Shown: positions 37,081-49,100 of the stretch, piece after piece
How positions within the stretch are numbered: position 1 is the first letter of the stretch
Layout: every line of letters begins with the position of its first letter
DNA from: Monosporascus cannonballus
Lineage: Eukaryota > Ascomycota > Sordariomycetes > Xylariales
Direction of reading: 5' to 3'
Assembly: GCA_004154925.1 (NCBI GenBank)
Contig: QJNS01000118.1
Span: forward strand, 128,822 to 192,821
DNA length: 64,000 nucleotides
The notes under the pieces: model-generated
What the model saw: only the letters and a program-made list of their open reading frames with translations
Told to the model about the DNA's origin: nothing
The model's database searches: none
Program-made: the position numbers and the translations under genes

Positions 37081-39419
37081 ATAAATGGGTGGAATATAGG
37101 TCGGGGTTTTGGGGCAGGGTTGTCCGAGCGCACGGGTCCATTTGGTCGATTAGTGTACGTCAAAAAAAAGGGCATTGCCACAATTGTAGTTATTTTACCC
37201 ACTTTTTGCCCTGGTGGCGTAATGGTATGGTGCAACCACAATACCCCCACCGTATATTTTGCTAGATTAAGATGGATATTTTAATTCTCGTAAATCCATC
37301 TTACGTAACCTGATCTACTTGGGTTCTATTTCGGTTCTCTGAGACCGTTTCCGAGACCTTAGCCTGCTTGGGTCGTAACATAAAGGGCTAAAACCTTTTA
37401 GTACTTCAGGGGTTATGGTAATAATGCTTTAAGAGATAAGGTAGAACGGATAAGACCCGGCAAAACCCGGAGAGTCATATAGGTCGCCATAAGTTCCCAG
37501 ATATACCCTTGCCGCATATACGATTTTGCTTGTTAGATACTATTTTCCTTGCTCCGCCAAAGCTTTTACAAGTAGTCCGAAATCCCAAATGTGAGCTCAG
37601 GCGTATTAATCGCTATCCTCAAATCTCCGGTTACGGTGCTCTTCTCAATCCCATTGCTCTCAGTATTTCGTATATGTCCCCTTATACCACCAATAAACAA
37701 TCCTTCCCCGCCCCAGGCAAGACAAAAGCCCCTTTGGTGATGATGCTGTTTCCAGGCCCCAATATTGCACGGTTACAAGGGGTGCCTAGGGGCACAATAA
37801 ACGCATTCAAGTTGGACCAAGTCCATTTACAGACCCTGGGAGGTCGGCCAGCCTATAAAAATCTCAACATTATATTCCCAACTTTTGAACCCTTTCCATG
37901 CATTTGTAGCTTGACAGTGCGTCGACTGATGCAATTTGTCTTCCAGTGGTTCGTCGAAGTGAGGCTCCAAAAAGCTTATAGTTAGTCGCGGGGGCAGTCA
38001 AGGAACGCCTTCGTCCCCTACGCCCACCCATGCCATCAAGGTGAAACAGCGCACTCAGTAGCCCCACAGGAATCCGAAATCCGATTACGGCAGAACATTG
38101 GGGACTTGAGAAGACGCGACTCGCGCGCTACATAATGTATGTATGGCGAGGCGACGCCGTCAACTCGACCGACCTCCTGAGCTGACGCGGGGAGTGCCAC
38201 GGAGCCGGCGTGACGCAATGACGACCTTGTGCGACGCTTGGCTTGACGCTTGCGCCATCAGGTCAGCCAGCCCGGCAGCGCCTAGGTTCTAATCTAACAT
38301 CTATCTGACTGTAGACCGGCCGTAACAGAGGACGGTCCGAAGAACGGTAAGCTAGTCGGTCCCGTAGATGTATTGGCAAGGCCGTGGTTCTCGGCGCCGG
38401 CTCCTGCGCGCGCACCGCAGGATGTAATGTCTGAGTAGTACTTTCTGGTGTCCGACTGGCTGGCTATTCTGGCCTCTGATTGTGAGATACACCAGCGCTT
38501 TTGCTGTCTAGCGACACAGCTTGAAGTAAAATAGGGTAATGATGGACAGAAGCGAGGAAGGTCGAGAGAAGTCCTGTAGATAGACGCCCCGTTTCTTAGG
38601 ATCTAAGTGCGTTCACCGGCTCAGGGGGGCCCCGAGTGCCGTTGATGTCAAGCTATCCATACAGCACGACTAGTGGATAGCATTTTCCGACACGCACCCT
38701 GCCGTTTCTTCGGCTCCGCACATTTTCGCTGGAAAGATGCGTTCTGCATAGGACCTAGTTTGCTGACGGGCGGGGGGGAGTGACCGAGCCGGGCTAATAT
38801 AAGTGAGACTCTGAATTTCTCTGCCCCGTCTACCCGGGCCAGCACACCGAGGGTGGCGCCCTGGGCCCCACCAGCCGAGACTAAACTGACACGTCCGTCG
38901 AGTGGCTAAATATAACACGGCCTGACGGTTGTTAGAGGTTAGCATTTTTTTCCCCCTGCGGCCCCTCTATCGATCCATTTGATCACGATCGAGACGTTGG
39001 CGAAGTGAAAATGAAACGGCAGTACCCTCCTTCCGCCGCTCCCGCTGAAAAGAAAACACTGGGATGACAGCGCCGAACCGAAACAGCATGATTACGACGA
39101 AACGAAAGTACCACGGGAAGAGGTGAAAAAGAAACGAAACAAGCATGCGCCAAGCCTTTTGCCGGCTTGGTAGAACCTGGGCGCCGGCAGGAAGCATCGG
39201 TAGGTGTTCCCGTAGTCCAGATCAGGAAGCTTGGCTCTCTTCTTCTTCCCCTGGACTTGGCAAAGAGTGGGGGGCTAAAGTATATAATCATGGCATAGGT
39301 TCGACAGGAATCGTGTTGGTCGGAGGCACGTCGAACCTTGATTGGAACCTAGATACCTGGTCTGGCCTCCTATCACTACACACCTTCTCTCCTTGCCGAA
39401 GTCTATCCGCACTACCTGG
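37081..39419. other. GC-balanced gene-poor sequence upstream of the effector
   Basis: Normal base composition with no RIP-type depletion, so probably single-copy. No frame has a recognisable domain or convincing splice pattern. The longest open frame (37509-37985, +) opens with TTG, not ATG, and is not accepted. A 10-bp perfect inverted repeat with a 16-base loop lies at 37268-37303. Confidence 0.5.
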
Positions 39420-39628
39420 ATCCCAATCATCCATTTTGTTGAGCCTTCCTCTTCTCCCCGACGTCCTGCTATCTCTCCAATAGCAAGCGACGTCTCATCA
39501 CTCCGGAGAGCTGGAGACGACGACCAACACAACCCTCGTTGAACACAACATAACACTCCGTCATCCTACCACCCACCCCCTCAACCGATCAACCCCGCTG
39601 AGTCACCGCCGCCACCACCACCAACACA
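39420..39628 (+). promoter_or_regulatory. Probable proximal promoter and 5' UTR of the secreted-protein gene
   Basis: It contains a pyrimidine-rich stretch (39440-39480), a CCAAT box at 39477-39481 about 150 bp before the start codon, and a C/A-rich leader (39560-39628) typical of ascomycete 5' UTRs. The start context is CACAATGC. A TATATAAT at 39281-39288 is probably too far upstream to be the core promoter. No operator can be assigned. Confidence 0.35.
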
Positions 39629-39856
39629 ATGCAGCTCCGCTCGATCCTTGTCCTCACCTCCCTGGCGATCCTGCCGGGGACCATCGCAGCCCCTTCACTG
39701 GAGGCGAAGGGGCTGGAGGCGCGCCAGTTCTACGACGGGCCGTGCTCGAATGAGGACTGCGGCGTCAACAGGGTGAATTGCCGTGCCATCTCGAAGTGGT
39801 GCGTGCGATTTCCCTCGATCACCAAGCCTGAGGGGTGTACGTGCAGCAACTTGTAG
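39629..39856 (+). CDS. Small secreted cysteine-rich protein (candidate effector)
   Basis: Single-exon gene for 75 residues. Residues 1-21 form a signal peptide: Arg4, a hydrophobic core SILVLTSLAIL, and cleavage expected after Ala20 or Ala21. A short linker ends in LEAR (29-32), a possible site for a Kex2-like or other propeptide protease. The remaining 43 residues carry six Cys (39, 44, 51, 58, 70, 72; spacing C-x4-C-x6-C-x6-C-x11-C-x-C), enough for three disulfides. There is no transmembrane segment or known fold I can name. Size, secretion, Cys content and location in a gene island surrounded by RIP-mutated repeats are typical of fungal effectors or antimicrobial peptides; the actual role is inference. 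The ATG lies in a good context after a C/A-rich leader. G+C is normal and there is no RIP damage, so the frame appears intact. It converges on the caleosin gene 375 bp downstream. Confidence 0.8.
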   Translation: MQLRSILVLTSLAILPGTIAAPSLEAKGLEARQFYDGPCSNEDCGVNRVNCRAISKWCVRFPSITKPEGCTCSNL

Positions 39857-40231
39857 TTGGATGGCCATGGATGGAAAGCGAGCCGGGGTTCAATCTCGAA
39901 GGATTGAGAGTGGGATAAGTGGCGAGCAGGACAGGGCAGAGCAGGGCAGGGCATGACATCCGAGGATAACCGGGTATGGGCAGGAGTTCAAAGGCTTTCG
40001 TATAGGAGAAGCTTTTTGAGAACACAATGTCGGGAATCCATCCGAAGGTCTCGCGAGGATATGTGCGGATGAAGCAGTCGTCGGGGTCATGATTCAAAGC
40101 CAGATAATTTATTGCTCAGCAAGTAACGCCTGAAGCCAGGAACGCCAGTAGATGCTACTACATCCATACCCTTGTGTGAGCGATTAGCCTTGAGGGGACC
40201 GGAGAGTCTGAGAAGCGCCCTATATCTGCGC
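39857..40231. other. Convergent intergenic region
   Basis: The 3' ends of the secreted-protein gene (+) and the caleosin gene (-) share this 375-bp spacer. It includes an imperfect tandem 'gggcaga/gggcagg' run at 39931-39952. The open frames here are antisense or chance. Both terminators should lie here, but I see no reliable polyadenylation signal. Confidence 0.5.
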
Positions 40232-41228
40232 CTACTTCCCACCAGACCGTCGACTCGCAACCTTGTGAAAGATGCTTCCATCGTAGATTCCCCGGATATC
40301 TTCCTTCATCCTACCGTCAGGCGGCCACAGAAGAAGGTATGTCGCAAGCCCTATATCAGTCCGATCAGTCAGCATGTCACATATCACGTGCCGCGGAATC
40401 CAGGTGCTCAGACTAACACTCAAAGAACGCTCCACCCCAGCCAATTGGATCCGCAATACATCGCTGACCCTTTAGCAGGGCCCAGAAGTCCCAGATCGTC
40501 ATGTAGTCGCGGCCGTTAGCATACTTGGCGAATATGTCTTCGAAGTGCTGGGGTACGAAGCGGCCCTCGTTGTCGTAGGTGCCCGTGTCACTTCCGTGCT
40601 TGTCCTTGTGGATATTGCTGAGGAAGACACGGAAGAAGGGATCAGGCAGGTAGCCCAACACAGTTGAATAAGAGAAGTTGCCGTGGATAACGAGCATCGC
40701 GACCAACGAGAGGATGATGCCGAATCCCAGCTTATGGAATCCAATGAAGGTGTCCCACGGCCATATCACACCGTCATGGTCCTTAAAGCAATTGATCAGT
40801 CTCTTGCCTGCTAACACGTCCCCCAAGGTGAGCGGCTTACAGAATCGAAGAAATCACAGTGTTGTTGCAGTACCTGCAAAGTGGCTTAGCCTCCTCGAAC
40901 GCTATATCGCGGCGTGGTCTGCTCACAGTCTGATCCTTGTGCCGCTCAGCCCAGATATCTTCTGTCGTTCCTTGTGGCTTCTCATAAGTTGCGGCTACGT
41001 TGGCTCGGGCAGTACCTGAGTCCGGGCCGTGAGTAAAGTTCCTTGCTAAGCGACCGCGAATAACCAAGCACGCAGCGCGAGATACTAACCGATATGAGGC
41101 AACCTCTGGTCGTCCTCTGGCTGAATGAAAGGCTCCCTCTCCTGCGTCACCGGTACCTCGGGGATCGACTTGACCACAGTGGGCGAAGTCTCACCGTCCA
41201 TGGTTATCTTAATTGCCTTCGGACTCAT
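40232..41228 (-). CDS. Caleosin / peroxygenase, five exons
   Basis: Exons on the minus strand are 41090-41228, 40927-41015, 40841-40873, 40418-40781 and 40232-40350. The four introns of 74, 53, 59 and 67 nt all have GT..AG ends and keep the frame, giving 247 residues. Caleosins are Ca2+-binding, haem-containing lipid-droplet or ER proteins; plant and fungal members act as peroxygenases on fatty-acid hydroperoxides. Visible hallmarks are: EF-hand loop DSDHDGVIWPWD (86-97) with Asp at positions 1, 3 and 5 but Asp instead of Glu at 12; a hydrophobic segment (about 105-119) followed by the HGNFSY block; NIHKDKHGSDTG (143-154) with conserved His; and C-terminal WGGAFFEW and GIYDGSIF motifs. The start Met is the first in frame, and exon 1 gives a polar N-terminus without signal peptide. 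Trp209 is split by intron 4, which confirms that junction. Length fits fungal caleosins. No RIP damage is seen, so the gene is probably functional. Confidence 0.93.
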
Positions 41229-41902
41229 GTTGTTTGTGGCCGAGTTACGGTTATAATCCCAAGAGGATCAAAAGTAAGCGGAAGCGACACGGGTGCTTCG
41301 AATGCTTTCTTAATCTTTTCTTTAGGGACACTGCAAATAAAATAAAATACTTCGTACCTGCTCATGTTACATGATGTAAAAAGGAGCTCGACTCAAAGTA
41401 GAATAATCATTCAGGGCATGCTGATGTCATACTTACCATCGCCAAGTAGCTCCTCTTACAGGTTTGCAGGCACGCTGTATGTAGCCTTTCGGCAATGATG
41501 AGGCCATTGATAATTACAATGCAGCATAATCCATGCGAGCCGCTGGATGCTAACGAAGTCGCTTCAAACATTTACCATGCCGACCGATGCTGGGCCGTCA
41601 TTGACCTCACCAAGCCAATCATGAAAGCTCTGTTTCAAACACGTCCCGCAATGACATGCCAGTGTCACATGCAATTCGGGAAGAGAGCCATCCTTATCCC
41701 CCTGAAGGCCATAAGGCGTTAGCGCTTACAAATTTTTTATGGTGTGTGATACTCTTTTTTTATTCGCCCAGACTGACCCAATCAACTTCTTCAGGAAAAG
41801 CTACTTTTAGCCATACCTATTTTGCGCTAAGATACATGTACCAACACCGGTCATTATTACAAATTGCTATATCACATTTAGTGCAACGAGACCTGGTTTA
41901 TC
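41229..41902. other. Upstream region of the caleosin gene, no other gene seen
   Basis: GC-balanced at first, becoming more AT-rich toward the second long repeat. It should contain the caleosin promoter. The open frames at 41495-41722 and 41656-41982 (+) have no recognisable domain, and the second runs into the repeat. Confidence 0.45.
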
Positions 41903-43180
41903 TTACCTCAGCAAGCTCAGGCCTCCCTGGCTCGTTTTTCCAATTTCTTCAAAGTCATTCAAATACCGCTCCACAGCGCTAAATATTAACCAATCAAATC
42001 CCAAATCCCCGTAACAAGCCAACAAGGCCTAAGTTATAATTACGTAAAAACGGCTTCGTTTAATATATTTGCTTTTTTAAAAAACGAAAATCCGTAATAA
42101 TTTAATAATAAAACGTTTTTTTATAAAGATATATATATATATATATCGTTATTTATATTATAACTTATTATTAATATTATTTTGGTTTTAATCAAAACTT
42201 ATTTATAATTCCTAAACCATAATGCGTATAATAGTTATAATCCAAATCCGTTACGTTATTATCTTTTTTTTTTAAATGCGATAAATTCGAATTTTCTTAA
42301 TTTTACCGGTTTATATCTTTAAAACAAAACATATATATATATATTTTAAGTTTCTGATATTAATATAAAAAAATAATATAACGTTTAAAATTTTCATTCG
42401 TAATTAGATTTTTTATAACGATTTACGCCGAACTATTAGTTTAATTATTTAAATTAATTAATTAATTATTATTTTAAAGAAAAAAATAAATAGGCGAAAA
42501 ATTATTAATATACGAAAATTAATAAGAATTTTTAATTCCGGCTAATTAAAATACTGTTATACGTAAATACCATAATATATTATACGGAAAATTTATTATT
42601 TTCGCAAAAAAATCTAAATTTCGTTATCTGTTAAAAAATATTATTCAAAATTAAAATAATTTATATTATTTTTAATAAAGATTAATATTTTATAAAAATA
42701 TTTGCCTTTAATTAATTTAAGTTCTTAAACCAAATAATTATATATTTTAAAAAATAATAATTATATAATATAAAATAAAAAACGAAACGGTTTCGTAATA
42801 ATAATAACCCGGACATTTTTATATATATTTTTTTATAAGTTTAATTATTATAGTTAAAATAATTTCTAAAATTAACGGTAATTATTTACCTTATTTATTA
42901 AGTAAGTTTTTATTATTTTTAAATTTATTACAAAATAATATCGATATATAAAAAAGGCTGCGAATTTATAAAAATTATTATACGTTAAATAAAAATATAA
43001 TTCGGTTAATAAAAAAAGTTAAAATAATCGTATTAATTTTTTTATATTTATATAATTTGAAATAAAATTAATTACGTTTTATAACTAAGTATAATAAGGC
43101 GATATCGTATTTTAATACGATAACTTTAATATTTAAAATTATATTCGTAATATAACGTTTCGATATAATATTATTATACG

Positions 43181-43368
43181 TGTAAAAGGCTTTACCTAAG
43201 CGGTTTACAATCAGTTGCCAATGAGAGTTTATTTTCTAGCTAAAGAGAAAAGAAAGGAAAGATAAAAATACAGTTATGTGTGTTCGCATATAAGGCGCTG
43301 CGCTAGTACTGCTTGGTACCGGCGTTTGTCCGATGCTCTATAATAGAGCTCTATATAGCCCCATTATA
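43181..43368 (+). repeat. Solo LTR inserted in repeat copy 2
   Basis: A 188-bp segment absent at the matching site of copy 1 (about 26.72 kb). It starts TGTAAAAGGC, ends CCCCATTATA (CA end changed to TA), and is flanked by the 5-bp duplication ATACG at 43176-43180 and 43369-43373. It is far richer in G/C than the repeat around it. It therefore arrived after most of the mutation or was too short to be mutated. An inverted relative is at 9567-9748. Confidence 0.88.
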
Positions 43369-46032
43369 ATACGGAATATTATTACCGCCATTGCCCGTTA
43401 TTATAACCATATCCTTAAAAAATTAAAATAATTTATGTTTCGATTTAATTAATATTACAAAATGAAATAATTTTATAAAACGTTATAATAATATCTGGTA
43501 TTATTTATTATTTCTTATTAATTCGTAATTAATATTATTTAGATTTTATTTCTTTTATTTTTATTAATACGTTTTATAAACGTAATAAATAAAAATTCAC
43601 CGGTTTTTTCAAATTAAAACGTATTTCGTATAATAAACGCCGTTCGATTTCATTAAATATTATTAACGAAAATAAAGGTATTATCGACGATATCTATGAT
43701 ATTTATCGAAAACTTATTTAAAAAAATATATAAATTTAAAGAAAAATAATCTTATCGGTTTTTGGAACGTTTTTATTTTATTCTATATATAATTAATTTT
43801 CTGTTTATATTTATACGTATTTTTTAATTTAATAATAAAACCGAAAAATATAAAATATAAATAATTTTAAAAATAAATCGTTAATTTTTAAATAAAATAA
43901 CGTAATTATATTAAAAATTGTCGAAATTTTACTTTTTTAAACTTTTTATTTTTTATATGTATAATATTTATATATTTGTATTATTTTTGCCAAAAATACG
44001 TACCGGATACGGATTATTTGCAATAAATACGTTTAACGTATATAAACTTTTCGGAAATAATTCGATCGAAAATTTTTTTTTTCAAAAACCGAATTTACCG
44101 AATTTATAAAATATATATATTCCCGGTTAACTATTGCCAAATTTAAATTTATCGCGCATAAAATAATTTTTAAATATTTTAGTTACGTCGAATGAATAAA
44201 GGAGATATTACAAAAGTTTAATTAAAATACGTTAATAAATAAAAATTTTAATAAAAATCTTTTATTATTATTTATTAATAATACGTTACTTAATAAAATA
44301 AATAACTTAACGAATAATTCGTAAATATTATATTTTTTTAATTTAAGAATATAATTTATTTATATTACTTTTTAAAAGGCGTAATTTTAATTATAACGTA
44401 TCGAATAAAACCTTTTTATCGGATAATTACGAAACCGGAAATATTTTTAATACGGCCGGTATTTTATAAAATAATTCCATTTTTAACTTTATTAAAAATA
44501 TTAATTAACCGTTAATCGATATAGTTTTTGTTAATAAAAGATTTCGAAATTATTATTATTTCCTTTAAAAAAAACCTAGATTTATTTATACCTTTCGTAT
44601 ATTATACGATATAGCAACGTTAATTATATTAAATAGCTAATATCGATATTTTCATGTTTTATAAGGCCGGTTAATTTAATTATGGCAAAAAAAAATACTT
44701 TATTGCGATTAAATATTATATTTTATAATATCAAATTAAATATTTATTAATTCCATTTTAATATTAATTTTAATATTAATAAAGTCTAAAAAATATAAAA
44801 GATATTTAATCGAAAAAGCGAAGATTATAATCTGTGATTTACTAATAGATTTCGCTGGTTAAAAAATAATATATATAATGTTAATATTATTTTTTTCCGA
44901 AATTCGTTTTTAATTAGGTACTATATATTCTTATAACGTAAATTTTATATACGTTATACTTTTTTGCAAAATAGGTATTACGTTATTCGGGATTTTCGTA
45001 ACGAAATTTCGAATGTACTTATTTTTTATTTCGGAATTTCTGGTTTATTAAAAAATATCTGTTTTAAATTAAAGAAAACGGCTGAAATTTCGAAAATATT
45101 CTGGCCGCGGACTGTAATACTATAAAAATTAAGTTTATCGATTTTAATAATACTGTACCTATTATTAATAATATAAGTAAACTTAATTAACTAAATACGG
45201 CAAAAAATAAAAATTAATTTGTAAATTATTTTAACGTAATTATTCGAAAAGTTTTTAATACCGAATTTGTTAAGGATAATTTGATTCCAGATAATTATAA
45301 TATTTTATATACGGAAAAAAGTTATAATTTTATAATATAAATTATCGATAATTTAATTAATAATCTTAATTAAGGCGGTTCGTTATTATTTCCGTTATCG
45401 TTAAATATTTAAAATAAGGATTTATTAAATAAAAACGAACCGTTAATATATTTTTTATTTTTTTGTTATTTTACATTTTTTATAAATAATATAATATTTA
45501 TATTATAATTTTAATATTAATATAACTTTATTATTTATGTAATTTTAATTAATTAATATCGGAATCGTTTTATATAGTATCGTAATTACTTAATCGTAAT
45601 ATTAATAATTTATTTATTTTCGGTAATAAAATTATAAATAAAAACATAATATTTTACGATATAATATATAATATAATTATTAACGAAATTAATATAAATG
45701 ATTAAATTTATAATTTACGTATTTTTAATTAATTATATTCCGTTTAAATATTTTATTTTTTATAAAATCGTATAAAAATATTATATTTTTTATAACTAAA
45801 TATAATCCATAATTTCGGATTAATCCGTATACATCGTTTACAATTAATTTATTAATTAATATTCTTAAATATTTTCTCACATTTTTTTTTATTTTGTTTT
45901 CTTTTGTACACCATTATAACTTGTTTATTAATAATTTCTTTTACGTTTTCGGATCCTAAAATTTTATTCGTTTTAAGCGCAATCTTTACGTTTAAATCTT
46001 TTTAAAAATCTTTATTCGAATTATATAATAAT

Positions 46033-46150
46033 TGTGATAATATACACAGCTAGTCCTTATAAGGTGGATTAAGGTGTCCAAACCCCAATTGGGGGTTTGG
46101 AATTGCTAACCTTTTGGTATTGTGGCTAGCGTCGCATCTTTGTTATCTCA
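46033..46150. repeat. 118-bp MITE-like insertion in repeat copy 2
   Basis: Absent at the matching site of copy 1 (about 29.48 kb). Ends are TGTGATAA and TTATCTCA, an imperfect 8-bp inverted repeat. The flanking duplication is TAATAAT at 46026-46032 and 46151-46157 (or 8 bp, ATAATAAT, if the last A belongs to it). The centre holds a palindrome CCAAACCCC-AATTG-GGGGTTTGG. It shows little or no RIP. A 7-8 bp duplication with inverted ends suggests a non-autonomous DNA transposon, perhaps hAT-like, though an LTR-like origin (TG..CA) is not excluded. Confidence 0.7.
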
Positions 46151-49100
46151 TAATAATGTCGAATATTTAAGGATCGTATATAAACATTTTTCGCCGTATT
46201 CTTATACGCAATTTGCATATTTATTATCTGCATAATTTCGTATATTATAATATTTATAAAACAAATATATAATATATATTTCTTAATTAAATTACCCGGT
46301 TTATAAAGTTATAAACTTTTTTTCGTATTATTTATATAATACTTAATTTATATACTTTTTTGTTATATTATGAAAATCGTAATTAATCGAAAATCCGTAA
46401 TTAACTTAATAATTTAATAACGTATAAGGCTGGTATAATTTGTTATAATGTAAATCTTATTTTATCGGTTATTATTTTGAAAAATATTTCGAATTATATT
46501 ATTAATATTTAATATTTATATAAATATCGTATTTTTTCGTAATAAAAAGTTTTATTTATAATATAAATCTTTCGAAATATTATCTTATTTATAAATTTTC
46601 AAAAATCGTAAAATGTTTTTAATTAATATATATTGGTATTAATATCAAAATAGAAAATATTCTTTTTTAATTTTCCGCTATATTAATATAACTTCATAAT
46701 ATATATCTAGTATTTAAAATTAATTATATACAATATACATTTTCCGTAAAAAATATCTTACATTTTAAAATAATTATATATTATTTAATTAATACGAAAA
46801 TACCCTAATTAAAAATACGTCGTCGGTTTCGCTTTATAGCAAGTTATTTTAATATCGGTTTCGGCTATTTTTTAATTAAACATTTTATTATCCGTTTTTA
46901 AAGTTATTTTTAAGGGCAAATTATTTTTGTTTTAATATTTACTCCGGTTATGTTTTGGTCGAAAATTTTGTTATCTGTTTTTAAAATTATTTTTTTAAGA
47001 ATAAATTATTTTTTGAAATATATTATTAACGAATTTGATTTCTTTAGCTAGGCGAATAAGGTTTTTTGGGTTTATTAAAGATATATTATTAAAAACCATA
47101 ATGGAAATTGCGTTTATTATACTGTAAAGAAATTTATTTACCTTTTATAAAATTGTAAAATATATAAAACTATATATTATAATATAGATTTCGAATATTA
47201 AATAAAAGACATTAATTAATAATTATTATGTCGTAAATAACGATATTTTATATATTAAAATATATTAAATAATAATAATTATATTTAATATATTTTTAAT
47301 CGAATTAATTTTATAAATTATATTAAGAAATGCAAAATATAATGTTAACTTTATATAATTTATATATAATTATTAAATGTTTTTATATATTATTTTTTGT
47401 TATAAAAAGTAACGTTAATTTTTTATTTATATTTAATAACTTGTATAAATTTAACAATTTATATATTTATAATTACATAATCTTAAAATCTATATATATC
47501 TTAATTTTGATTATATATATTACTTTAAGATATTTTTAATATTTATTAATTATCTGTAAATTTTATTTATACATTATAAATTATTATATATTCTTTATTA
47601 ATACTAATAATATATTCTATAATTATTGAATTTACGGATTATATTTTATTTATTATAATTTTTATTTTTTTATTTATATTTCTAGTTTTAATTTAGTCAA
47701 ATATATATTGGTAAACTTATAATACTATTAAGTGCCTTAATAAAAATTACTTATTTATATATAATTTATACTTTATAAGTATTATAATAGTATTATTGTT
47801 ATTTAATAAAACAAAATACGATAATTCTATATAGAAAATATATAATAATTTAGCAAAAAATTAAAATATATATAAATATTATAATAACGTTATCTTAACT
47901 TTCGATATAAATTATATTAATTACGGCACTATTTTCTGTACCTTATTTCTTATTATATATATTATTTCTTTAAATTTTATCTCAATTTATAAAATAAGTT
48001 TTTTTTAAAAAAATTAAATAATTATTTGATATATTTTAATATTATAAAATCTTTATAAGGTATTTTTCATTATTATATATTAAAAAATGTAAATTATTTA
48101 CTGTTATATATATATAAACGTATATTTTATTTATAATAATTTCGGAATTATACTTAAATAAATATTCCGAGATTTCGACTATATATATATAACTTATAAA
48201 ATATTAAAAAAATATATTTATATATTTTAATATTTCTTAAATTTTGTTTTTAATAAATCCCAAATATTTGTTAAATATTTTATAAGAATATTCGTTTTTT
48301 TTGCTTATATTAAAATATAATAATAAAATTATCGATAGGAATAATATAAATTATTAAATATTAAAGTTTTAAAACCGCGAAATAAAATTTTTTATATTAT
48401 AAATTGAATTAATACATATTTTTTAAAAAGCCGTATAATTCGGACCGTTAACCGTATTTAGAATTTTATAATTTATAATAATTTACATAATATAAATTAT
48501 ATTAAAAATATAATAATTTTTTGATTCCAATTTAACATAATATATAATTACGATATATTTTATAATGTATATTATATCGACGTTATTTTCATAATATTAA
48601 ACGAAAGAAATTCGGAATTATACGAAATTAATTACCAAATAAATAATATTATATAAAAATTGAATTTCTAAATACCGCGGTATGTTCGGTATTAATATCA
48701 AGGATTTCGGCGGTTACCCGGAATATCCAACTATTATTATACTTATATAAGATTGTAGTATAAAGAAATTTTTAAAATTAGTTAGAAAAAAAATAAAGAA
48801 ATCCTTAAAACTAACCCAGAACCTAATTATACCGACAAAGAGAAAACGCGATAAAAAAATAAATCTGGCCGTTAATCTTTATTAAGGGAACTAAAAAACC
48901 CCAGTTCGAAAAAAAATAATTACTAAAGTTTTCAACAAAATAATAATAAAATATACGAACGGCTTCGAAAAATATTAATTAAAACCGTACTTTATTAAAT
49001 ATTAATTTAAATTGTAAGAAAATAAAATTATAAAATATAATTAATGAAAATTTACTATAAACCCGAGATTTTAAATATTTTATATTAATATTTAAACAAA

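Noticed and set aside
37200..37250. tRNA-like 'ggtggcgtaatggta' at 37213-37227
   Set aside because: It resembles a tRNA A box, but no acceptor stem pairing, anticodon arm or B box at the right distance could be found.
37509..37985. 158-codon open frame, the longest in the window
   Set aside because: It opens with TTG, and the first in-frame ATG comes about 55 codons later. No domain, signal peptide or codon bias was recognised, and length alone is only borderline in GC-balanced DNA.
38000..39560. Many short overlapping frames on both strands upstream of the effector
   Set aside because: Mutually overlapping, no conserved motif, no consistent splice sites; treated as chance frames in the promoter region.
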